From Isochrysis galbana (Eukaryota; Haptophyta; Isochrysidales; Isochrysidaceae), in the NCBI GenBank assembly GCA_018136815.1, contig CM030934.1, forward strand, positions 4,227,587 through 4,291,586: a DNA stretch of 64,000 nucleotides. The letters are read 5' to 3'. The notes below the pieces were generated by a model. The model did not search any database, had not been told where the DNA came from, and saw only the letters and a list, made by a program, of their open reading frames with translations. The stretch's first letter is position 1; the number at the start of each line of letters is the position of its first letter. The position numbers and the translations under genes are program-made. Positions 1-8,852 of the stretch are shown here, piece by piece.

Positions 1-209
1 TTAAAGATAGGGGAGGGTGTTTCAAAAGAGTGAGTGACTGGGAGAGGTGAAAGGGAAAAGAGCACAGGCGGGCACGACAAATGAGTCCCATAGTCCTAAC
101 CACATGCTGTGTGATAGGTAGCCATAGACGGCGTCGCATTGATTGAGTCGTTGAAGCAAGCCATCGAAGCCAACGCAATTGCAAGCTGTCACCGCCATCT
201 ACGCATGGA

Positions 210-482
210 TCACAACATCTTATCTCCTAGATGGTAGAGAGTTGCAGCCACATCAACCATAGGAGAGAGATAGGGCATAACCTCCCTCTCGTCATCGCTA
301 TCCCAGTCGGCTGCATCAACTTCGTCTATCCAGCCCACCATTTGTGATCGCGGAGCTTCGGATCCATCATTGGGGGTGATAGCCACGAATGTATGGGGAG
401 CACGCGACAGCCACGAGCGCCTGGCAGTCCTCAGGAGGAAGCAACCCAAGCGGTATTGCGCTGTGCGGTGCTCTCCTCTCAT
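210..482 (-). other. Uncharacterised acidic ORF (90 aa)
   Basis: This is a short open frame downstream of the SDR/GST gene on the same strand. The second half is acidic and looks protein-like (…DEVDAADWDSDDEREV…), but no family is recognised. It begins after the stop of the neighbouring gene, so it could be a separate small gene, an exon of a gene lying to the left of the window, or chance. The rest of 1-503 holds nothing I can identify. Confidence 0.15.
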
Positions 483-503
483 TGAGGTGCAACGGGCTCT
501 CTT

Positions 504-2232
504 TCAAAGTTGGTCTGCATAGGTGCGGTACAAGTACTCAACAATATCCGCGCTCTCTCCCATTGCCTTGCCTGTGTTCGGATCGACCAGATATGGCGCT
601 GTGCTCTTACCCGCGAGTTCAATCAATGTCTGCCGGCGTGGCGACCCTTTGCCAACAGACTGAATCTCGTGAGGCAGGTCGAGCTCGGTGAGAGCCTCAC
701 GCACCAACCTGCAGAATTGATTTCCTGAATTAAAAGGCAGAAACGAAGCGGTCAAGCCGGAGGGTAGGCGAGGCCGCACTATAGCACGTGCGTCTGGGCG
801 GTTGACGCAGCAGACTTCACTCACCATCGTAAGAGTAGAGCACCAACGGCCTCGGCGGTGAATCCGACCCACGCACAGACTCAACAACAGCTCCGCCATG
901 CGTTGGACGCAACAGGATGGGAGCCCATCCCGTCAGCAGAGTAGAGGGCATGAAGTAATTGCTTGGTGGCGGCAAGGGAAGCCCTTTGCCATACTTGCTC
1001 ATAAGATGGTTCACAATATCCTCCGATTCGAAAAGCTTTATCGCCGCCGCATCATCCTCGAAGTAGGGAAAAGTGGGACGACTCTTGCCAGCGGCAGTGG
1101 CTGCCTCCTCAACGTGTTTCCGATGGCGCGACCCACGTCCGCACGGCAGGACAGTGTAAGAGAGGTCAAGATAGGTGGCCACCTCGCGCACACGGCGGCA
1201 GAATGGGCAGCCTTCGAACTCGTAGAGCCGCAGCGCCGAAGGTTCAGGTCGATTGGCAAGGCAACCAACTTGGCCATCAGTTAGCTCCGCTGCGACCGTC
1301 GTGCCATACGGCAGACGGCTGATGGAGGCCAGACCAGAGGTAAGCGTATCCAAGGCCCCAGGCCGGCGTTTTATGGCGAGCGGCGCGAGATCGAGAAGCT
1401 GTCGTGGAGTCAGGATGCCCTCCACGGATTTGTCAGCAGCAGCAGCGATGATGGCTGCTCCAGCCACCTCCACACGTAAGGGTGGGGAGAAGGTCCCGGA
1501 ACCGATGTTGAGGGCATCCCCCACAGCCCAGATCGGAAGCAGCGGCAAGATGTCGAGCTTTGTCGGGTCCCACATGAACGATGGTCGCGCCAAGATGGGG
1601 CGCACACCTGCGCCCAATCCATCCGCTGCCAAGGCCTCCTCGACCGCGCGCTTTGCATCCAAATACCTGCACAGCCATGAAGGCGCGATGTTCCCCTCGA
1701 TCTTCGTCCCCAATTCGTTGTCCTTCCATCCAGCCTCGGCGGCAGAGACGAACACGTAGGGCCTTAAACTTCCAGAAGGCGGCTTTGTGCTGCGTGCCGC
1801 CTCGAGCAGCGCGATGCCTGTCGCCCGCATCTCAGAGTCGTAGGTCGCTTCTTGCCCCGGTTGAGACCGTGAGCCGGATGTGAGGAAGTTGAGTTTGCTG
1901 AGGCCGGAGGAGGTGTCAAGTAGGAGCCCGATGGAGTGGACGAAGGCGTCGGCCTCAGCGGCGAGAGTGCTCAACAGCTGCTCATCTGCCGCGTTCCCCT
2001 TAACCCACCTCACGCGGTCAAGCTCAGTGCCAGGGCACGGATTCTCTCCCCTCCGCGAGAGCGAGGTGACGGTCCAGCCGCGCTGGATGGCCTCTCTGCA
2101 GACCTGGCGGCCGACGTAGCCCGAACCACCCAAGACGAGCAGACGCATCGCCTCGCCCGCCTGCGAGAGAGCGAGGAGCAGCGCGAGGCGCACCGGCGAG
2201 GCGCGACCCATCGTCGGCGAGATGCCGCGCAA
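504..2232 (-). CDS. NAD(P)-binding SDR epimerase fused to two tandem GST-N/glutaredoxin-like domains
   Basis: The model is complement(join(504..724, 825..2232)), 542 aa. Residues about 29-290 form an atypical short-chain dehydrogenase/epimerase with the Rossmann motif LVLGGSGYVG. The next part (about 335-410) is a GST N-terminal/thioredoxin fold beginning LYEFEGCPFCRRVRE, with a CPFC active-site-like motif. A second such domain (from about 463) reads LVLYSYDGNQFCRLVREAL across the splice site. The 100-bp intron has donor GTGAGTG and acceptor TTTTAATTCAG, and the join keeps frame and domain continuity. Tandem GST_N domains of this type occur in plant and algal plastid proteins. The 28 residues before MRLLVLGG are hydrophobic and may be a targeting leader; the shorter start is possible. 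The gene is divergent from the PLD gene. Substrate is unknown; a redox or lipid/quinone-related role is inference. Confidence 0.8.
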
Positions 2233-2660
2233 CTTCTGTGAAACCTCTCAGACGGCCGCGTAGAAATGTGAGATATGAGATATGAATACAAGTAGGTGGT
2301 ACAAAAAATAGTCGAACGCGAACGCAACTCAAACTTTTTGACCGTTTGAACATAGTCAACTACCTACTACTCCCTTGACCCCCAAAGTGAACACTGTGAA
2401 AAACACTGACAATTTTCCTCGCGCCGCGTACACGCGGCGCTCAACACCTCGCGGCTGCGCCGCGAACACACCCAACTCAAGGCGCGCGACAATGAACACC
2501 CGTCAACTACATACTCACCCCCCCTAAAAAAGTGAAAGCGCGTATTATTTTTACCACCTACTTGTAGAGTAGAGCACAAGTCCTAGGGCACGCAAACTAA
2601 AGTTCGCTATGATAAAACTCATGTAGAGTAGGGAGAGGAGAGTAGAAAGAGTATAGGGGC
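2233..2660. promoter_or_regulatory. Intergenic space between divergent genes
   Basis: This roughly 430-bp gap separates the start of the minus-strand SDR/GST gene from the start of the plus-strand PLD gene, so it probably carries both promoters. I see no convincing TATA box or known motif. A 10-nt sequence (ACCTACTTGT) occurs at about 2556-2565 and, as its reverse complement, at about 2288-2297, so the gap is weakly palindromic. Confidence 0.3.
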
Positions 2661-3347
2661 TTGATTGAGAACGGCGGAGAAAAGGAGCTGGGGGCGGTGA
2701 GCTGGGCGAGAGGAAGGGGGCAGGCGGGCCTCGACGGACAGAGAGAAGTCGAGCCGTCGAGCCCCGCGAGTCGGAAAATGGGCGGCTGCCTCTCGGTGAT
2801 TTTGGCGGGTGGCCTTCCTGAGCAGTACACGCTCTTCTTTCCAGACGCCTCAATGCCTTGCCACGCTGCGCTGCAGGGCCGGCCATGCACCAGGCGAAAG
2901 TGTACCTATGCGCATGGTCTGCAAGAGTCGTCGCTCATGGCGCTGCTCGCAGAGCTCCGTGCCGCCAGCCAAACCCTCGATGTGTGTGTGTTCACCATTA
3001 CCTGCAACGAAATCGCCGACGCGCTGGTGGATGCGGCGAGTCGCGGCGTGCGTGTCCGTGTTATCACCGATCGCGAGCAGGCAGGCAACAAGGGCTCTGA
3101 CGTCACCAGACTTAGGTCGACCCCTGGAATTCAGGTCCGGACAGACAACGACGAGGCCTCCCACATGCACCACAAGTTCGCGATCGTAGATGGCACCACC
3201 CTATTGAATGGCTCATTTAACTGGACCCGCGGTGCTGTTCTGAGCAACCAGGAAAACGTTGTGGTTTCTCGCAGAGTTCCTTTCCTCACATCTGCGTTCG
3301 CTGCTCGCTTCGAGTATCTGTGGAAGCAGTTTGCAGGAAACTGTTGA
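2661..3347 (+). CDS. PLD-family phosphodiesterase, mitoPLD/Zucchini-like, with CCCH zinc finger
   Basis: The protein is 228 aa with no intron. A CCCH finger (C67-x8-C76-x4-C81-x3-H85) precedes a single HKD motif at about 170-187, where H170-x-K172-x4-D177 is followed by GSFN. One HKD plus an N-terminal CCCH-like finger and about 200-250 aa is the layout of PLD6/Zucchini, an outer-mitochondrial-membrane enzyme reported as a cardiolipin hydrolase and as the piRNA-maturation nuclease. Such enzymes act as dimers because one HKD is half an active site. The first ATG is at 2661; the ATG at residue 40 (2778) precedes a short hydrophobic stretch and may be the real start. Bacterial Nuc-type endonucleases are the nearest alternative. 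Function in small-RNA processing is inference. Confidence 0.8.
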   Translation: MIENGGEKELGAVSWARGRGQAGLDGQREVEPSSPASRKMGGCLSVILAGGLPEQYTLFFPDASMPCHAALQGRPCTRRKCTYAHGLQESSLMALLAELRAASQTLDVCVFTITCNEIADALVDAASRGVRVRVITDREQAGNKGSDVTRLRSTPGIQVRTDNDEASHMHHKFAIVDGTTLLNGSFNWTRGAVLSNQENVVVSRRVPFLTSAFAARFEYLWKQFAGNC

Positions 3348-3586
3348 TGACTTGGAATCGACAGGGCTTATATCGCCACTGCTGGCCAACTTCATGCTAA
3401 TTCCAACATCGAGTGTGCCAGTGTGCCTAGATGGGAGGGATGGTTATTTGTTGTCTTGCTAGGGGTATGTGGAACGTGATGGGGCCGCTTGCCTGTCGTA
3501 TAGTTACACATTTGTTGCACGTAGCAAATCGTTGTCGGCAAACTTCGCAATTTGGCTAGCGAATACTATTACTATTAGCTAATACG

Positions 3587-3817
3587 TAGGGCGGTCAAAC
3601 ATAAAACAGGAAACAGGGGCGCTTTTTAACCAGAGTAGAGAGAGTAGGGGCTAGGCCGCATTTTTGACCGTGGCGCGATGCCCAAAAAAACTCCAGGGGG
3701 GACCACCTGCCACTACGAAAATCTTCGCCAAGAAATGGTGCGATTCGCCCCCCTCCCCCCCCTCCGTCACGCGCGCTCACGCTCTAGCCGTAAAGAATTT
3801 GCGGTCGCGCCCGCGGG
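3587..3817 (-). repeat. Right-end fragment of the TAGGGCGGTCAAAC transposon family
   Basis: It begins with TAGGGCGGTCAAAC and matches the reverse complement of 56572-56781, the right end of the complete element at 54832-56781. Shared landmarks in order are a CTTTTTAA stretch, TTTTTGACCGTGGCGCGA, AAATGGTGCGATT and CACGCGCGCTCACGCTCT. The same end in more diverged form is at 44290-44431. The copy stops where another terminus of the same family starts at 3818, so it is a fragment. Confidence 0.75.
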
Positions 3818-4260
3818 TAGGGCGGTCAAGGTCAAACGATTTTTTATAAGGGATGAAAAATGAACATATCAGAATTGAGGAAATTTGAGGATTTTCTTCG
3901 GGAGAAAGTTCCCAATACACCCAACTAGGACATATCCGGGGCCCATTAGGACCCGGACCCCCCCTTGGGCCCCCACAACAAAAAACGTAATCAAAAACCG
4001 ACAAAAGACGCTAAAATCGCAAAAGCTTAAAAAGCCCAACTTCGAACCGATGCCGGGCGCGCTGCGTGACCGTTTTCGACGATCCATCCGGATGGGGGAC
4101 CCCACCAGATACTAAATACACATGATCCACCCGGATGGTCACGCCAATCGGGCAAGCCACGCGCCGAACCCTCGTCGAAATCACCCATCCGTTTCGCGAT
4201 ATTTTTTTTCAAAAAATTAGGACGATTGAAGAAAGCGAAATTTAGGGCCGTAATTTGGGC
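3818..4260 (+). repeat. Left-end fragment of the TAGGGCGGTCAAAC transposon family
   Basis: It starts TAGGGCGGTCAAG and runs parallel to 54832-55118 and 42180-42377. Shared landmarks include TCAGAATTGAGGAAATT, CGGGAGAAAGTTCCCAATAC and CATATCCGGGGCCCAT. The 4100-4190 part resembles the 205-bp tandem unit at 31336 (for example CACGCCAATCG followed by GTCGAAATC). It abuts the truncated gypsy element, and the open frame of the latter reads through it, which creates an artificial protein tail. Confidence 0.75.
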
Positions 4261-4261
4261 G

Positions 4262-6129
4262 GGCGTCGGGTGAGCGGCGAGCGGGCCTCTACGAGCGTGT
4301 CTTTGCACTGTACGTACGACCTCGATCTTCTTGGGGTCCATTTCTAGGCCGCGGCGGGAAACGACGTGGCCCAGGTACTCTCCCTTAATAGCAAAGAGGA
4401 CACATTTGGACGCCTTGCACGTGAGGCCGGCCCAACGGAGACGCTCGAGCACGAGGTCGAGGCGGTGGAGCATTTGGTGGAAGGAGGCATCTACGCGAGC
4501 GTCGAGGGTGTCACCGGTGCCTGTAGACCAGATTCCGATGTCGTCCAGGTAGGGCATGCAGACTTCCCAGGCTAGGCCTTGAAGCACAGCGTCCATGAGG
4601 CGGCACATGTAGGAAGGACCAGACTGCACGCCGAACGGCAAGTAGTTGAACTCATATTTTTGGCGATGGGTGCAAAAGGCCGTGATGGGCTTATCCTCCT
4701 CTTTGATGGGTAGGCACCAAAAGCCGGAGGCCAAGTCGAGCATGCACAGGAAAAGAGAATCTCGAGATCCCTGGCCGCGAGACAGGCGGTCGATGGCTTC
4801 GACGGTGAGAGGCAACGGACTATCGGAGATGCGGAGTTTCGAGTTAGTGTCGCGGTAGTCAACGCAGAAACGGACAGAACCATCCTTCTTGCCAACTAAC
4901 ACCACTCGAGAAGCCCAGGGAGAGTTGGACTTGCGAATAATGCCCGCCGCTTCCATCTCGGCGACGTGCTTTTCAACGATGGCGCGTCCTTCGTCTCCCA
5001 TCTTAGAGGGAGCGTGGCGATGAGCCGTGGCACCGGGGAGTAGCGGAAGTTCGACTTCCATGACATGCGTGTGCTTGGGGTTCTTGGGGTCGAGCGCGAA
5101 GGCGTCGATGTGGCGGGCCAGCAAGCGACGAACCTGGCCGAGCTGATCAGGAGTTAACTGTTCGTCTGGGTCAACGTTAATCGAATCTAGGAGGGCGCGT
5201 TGCGCTTCGGTTAGTGCAGCTTCGGGATCGGCGTCGGTAGAGCCGGGAGTCCGAGTAGCCTCGTGAAGTACAAATTCCACGTGAGCAGAGGCCACCGGGG
5301 AGTAGGCTGGCAGGGTGACCGGGCGGGCGGAGAGGTTCCAGACGGTGACCAGGACCTCACCCTTATCGCTAGGTGTCTCCACACTTGTAGCGACAAGAGG
5401 CGGAGAGTCGAGGCCATCGCGCGAGGGGAGGCGATCCACGAGCACCGCGGAACGAGGGTGTGACTCGCGGAGCTCGAGGGGGACGCAGACGGCGAAGGTG
5501 CCTCTGGATTTGCCCGGGATCGTAACGGGCTCGCTAGTGTAGAGTGCGAAATCCCTGGAGGCCGTTGGCGCAGTAGTCGAATGCGGAAAGAGGGGCTCCA
5601 CCCTGACGTCAGTGGAGGTCACCGGCGGCGGTGGAGGCCTAGAGAAATCATAGCGCGGAAGCGGCTCGTAGGCGGGGTCGAGTGGGGGCAGCGGCTGTTC
5701 GGAGGGCGTTGGGGCGGCGGCTCCAGTGCCTGAATGGTCCAGGAGAGGATCAGCGCTTTGGTCAGGCAGGTCGACGGCGGCTATCACGGCGAGCGGCGCC
5801 GCGGTAGAACGAGGGCGAGTGGAGACTGTCGTGTGTATGCGACGGCCGTTAACGGTAAGGGTGAGGCGGCTATTGCCGTCAGCGACCGAGGCTAGGTTGA
5901 TGCAAGCGGCGTGCGCTTCCAGGAAGTCATTTCCTATGAGCAGCGTAGGCGCTCCATCGACCAGAAGAAAGCGAGTGGATTTGGTTGGTGTTGTAAGATT
6001 GCTGGTTACGACTGAGCGAGAGCGAGAGCGAAAACGAGGGAGCGAGGAGCGACTGGGACGAGGGACGAGGGCGACAGAGGCCGACAGGGTACCAATCCGA
6101 TGAGTCCGACAACAATCCGAGACACGCAC
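4262..6129 (-). pseudogene. Truncated Ty3/gypsy-type retrotransposon polyprotein (protease end plus reverse transcriptase)
   Basis: The frame encodes the C-terminal part of a retropepsin (LLIGNDFLEAH) and then, after a proline-rich linker, a gypsy-type reverse transcriptase. Visible RT blocks are WASRVVLVGKKDGSVRFCVDYR, split here as WASRVVLV and VRFCVDYRDTN; LDLASGF; ITAFCTH; LPFGVQSGP; and the catalytic YLDD box at about 4540. It stops soon after the GLEMDPKKIE motif. RNase H, integrase, the protease active-site DTG/DSG and any gag zinc knuckle are absent. The last ~80 codons of the open frame (down to 4027) are translation of an unrelated repeat. No LTR could be paired inside the window. 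This is a dead fragment. Confidence 0.85.
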
Positions 6130-7244
6130 ACCTGACTTTCACCCAACATTCCTCCACACTAACGTATCTTTCTCCACTTGGGCGGGGAAAACACAGAAGG
6201 AAGGAAACAAGGAAGAGAAAGCCGACAAGAGAGCGATGATGCGACGGAAGAGCCGACGGCGAACGGCGGTTACCGCGAACGAACAGATAGAGAGTAAGGA
6301 GGGAATCTACGAGCGTAAACCGGAAGGGGAGAGAGGGTAGGCTTCGCGCGGGGGAAAGGTCCGCAACGACGAACACCTACGACGAGAGCGAGAACGAGCG
6401 CGGGGGAACGACAGCAAGGAGGGACCAAAGGCAGAGCAAGGCCCAAGGTGCAAAGGAGCGAAACAGGAGCGAGACAGGCCACAAAGGGGCGCAACGGCAA
6501 GGAGCGAGGGGCGAGTTACGAGTGCAGAGTTCTACAAGTTACGAGTAAAACCCCGCGGCAACAAGAACGACTGGGCTCGAAGACGCCTAAGGTCGGAAGT
6601 CGATCGCGGATGCGACAAAGCCACGGCGCGTTTTGTTCCAGCTGACTTCGGACGGATCACACAACGCTTGCTGGAACGAGTAAGGACGAACGAACAAATG
6701 CGGCGTGCAATGCGGCGGAGCTTCGAGGCAACTCATTGGCAAAAACAAAACTCACTCAATTTTCTCACACACTACACATTGACACATTGATAGAAGCACC
6801 GCATCCGCCTAGAGTATATAAAATACTCTGGATGCGACAAAGAGCGTCCCCGCCATAGATAAGAAACTGGTGCGTAAGAAAATCCCTATGCGGTTGGTCC
6901 TGTCGGGTACTGGTTGGGGATCGGCGATCACTTCCACTTCTCGTCACTCATCATCACTCACATCTTCACGCTCGCCCTTATTTTCCAAGTGCAAAAATTG
7001 GCAAAAACCTAGTTCTTCGCAACGTAAGCTCATCAGATAGCGTGGAAGGGAGGAGTTGGAAAGGTGATGAGGGGCGCCGCCGTAGCAAGAAACTAGGGGA
7101 CAACAACAACAAGCCGCCAAGCGCCTGTCACCATCACAAGAAACCAGCACTCTAAGAGACCTCTGTACATGTTGTAGCTCTCGGCAAACCGCGCAAGAAA
7201 CCTAGCTTAAGAAACTCCTATGGTCGAGCGGCCAAGCGCTAAGG

Positions 7245-7310
7245 AAAGTATAGAGGACAAAATTCTCTGTTTTCTTAATGGTGCGCCCCTACTGTCTACT
7301 GTATTTCCTC
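7245..7310 (-). repeat. Interspersed repeat fragment shared with 30120-30167
   Basis: The reverse complement of this stretch matches 30120-30167 through CAGTAGGGGCGCACCATTAA and AGAGAATTTT[A/G]TCCTCTATA. At 30 kb the same sequence holds the insertion site of a hairpin-type element, so the copy here is close to an unoccupied version of that target. Confidence 0.6.
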
Positions 7311-7599
7311 AATCCTGACCTTTTCATTTCTACACCCTTAGAAGTTAAAATAGTGTTTGCCCGCCCTATTTGCGCGACTTTGTCCTCAACACTGTGGGCA
7401 AGGGGGGCGATGGTGATGGAAGAGGATAATAGTGCAGGATGGTGAGGGCGGGGGGGAGAGAACTTTACTTTAGACCACTGGTGAGGGGATGGGATGGGAG
7501 GAGGAGCTGCTGCGGTCGCGTCTGTCAAGCGGAGGACGAAACTCTCCACTCTCTGCCCGTTGTACTTTACTTCTCTCGTGACGGAAGAAGGGGAAAAGA

Positions 7600-8300
7600 G
7601 GGAAGTGGACGAGCGGGAGGAGGGCGGCGGCGGCGGTGGTGGTGCTGTGCTGTGCTGTGCTGTGCCGGCAGCCGTGGGGGGGGGGAGTGGTGGGGTGGTG
7701 GGGGGGGGTAGGAGAGTGTAGAGAAGTGGGGGGGAGAGGGAGTGGGAGTGGGGGGGGAGGGGAGGGAGGGGAAGAGGGGAGAGAGGGGGGAGAGAGAGGG
7801 GGGGGAAGAGGGGGGGGGGGGGGTCGTCCAGCCTGCCGCCAGCAGGGAGTACTCTAGTAGTAAACAGCGCGCCAAGAGAGAGGATGGGGGGGGGGGCGGG
7901 GGGGGGGGCGTCGATAGGCAGAGGGGGGAGAGAGAGAGAGAGAGAGAAGACTCAGAGAGGGGGGGGGGAAACCTAATAGGGGAGGGGGGGAGAGAGGGGA
8001 AAAAGCCGCTCCCCCCCCGCCCCCCTCCTTCCGCCCTCTCTCCCCCTCTCGCCTTCTTCACCTCTTCCCCGCGAGCGAGGAGCGCTGGTGCCGGCGCGCT
8101 CCCCCCCCCCACACGCCCCCCCTTCCCCCTCTCCCCCCCTCTTCTCATCCCCCTCCTCTCGCACGGCGCACGCCCCCTCACACATTGCTGCAGACTGTGT
8201 GAGGCACCTGGCCAGCCGCCACGACCCAGCCCCTTCGCCCGCGTGCGCTCCCAGCCCCCCCCTCTCCCCCCCTTCCCCCCACCACTGGCCTCGCCTGACG
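7600..8300. repeat. Long poly-purine tract followed by poly-pyrimidine tract
   Basis: On the plus strand about 7600-8005 is almost pure G/A (runs of 7-14 G, (GA)n near 7930) and about 8008-8290 is mostly C/T. The switch creates a skewed inverted-complementarity block about 550 bp upstream of the HECT start codon. It has strong G-quadruplex or triplex potential. Overlapping open frames are composition artefacts. Confidence 0.8.
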
Positions 8301-8852
8301 ACGCAGGTGCACAAATGGATGGAGACGCGTGCACAAGCCGCGTCTGAAGGAGGTCTTAGTGAGAGCTGCCGGTAAGTACGGCTTGTCAACGACGAGATAC
8401 TCGGCACGGGATAGCTCAACCACCCCACATCACACGGCACTCAACAGCATGGCAAATTGGCCGAGCGTGGACGCTTGGGATGCTGTTGGATCTGCCGTCT
8501 TATCTCACACGACGATGGACGCACCGAGCCCGCCACAATCAGTTACAGCATGCATCTGATTCAATTTCAGCCCACCCGTTCTGCCGTTTCCTGTCGTGGC
8601 CAGGTTACGAACGCGTAGCAGCAAGCGCGCTTTGACGGAACGCGAGCGTACGACACAGCCAGCCTCCAAAAGGTGTTCTGCCTCGCACGGTCTGCGCAGA
8701 ATGGTGGTCGTTCCGAGCATGTCCGTAGCATAGCTGCACCCTATACATTGGACCGGCCAATTGACGTGCACTGCCACCCAGTGCTCACCCCGTACCCTTC
8801 ACGAATCCTCCGCAGGCCGCGCCAACCAGAGAATAGTAAGCGCAAGCGCAAG

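Larger units (their letters stand above)
6130..8852. other. Non-coding stretch between gypsy fragment and HECT gene
   Basis: 6130-7240 is the 5' side of the gypsy fragment and may hold degraded element sequence, but no motif is clear. 7245-7310 is a short repeat listed separately. 7600-8300 is low-complexity sequence listed separately. 8300-8852 should contain the promoter and possibly an upstream exon of the HECT gene. Open frames here are low-complexity artefacts. Confidence 0.4.

Noticed and set aside
4027..4261. C-terminal ~80 codons of the long minus-strand frame as part of the polyprotein
   Set aside because: The DNA is an arm of the TAGGGCGGTCAAAC repeat found elsewhere without the retroelement; the frame is open by chance.
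7205..7230. tRNA-like A box (TGGTCGAGCGGCCAAGCGC)
   Set aside because: No B box or acceptor stem follows, so a tRNA gene is not supported; a tRNA-derived SINE head remains a bare possibility.
7567..8347. Long open frames on both strands (over 200 codons)
   Set aside because: They translate poly-G/poly-C and GA tracts into Gly/Arg/Pro/Ser repeats, with no stop because of composition; no domain.
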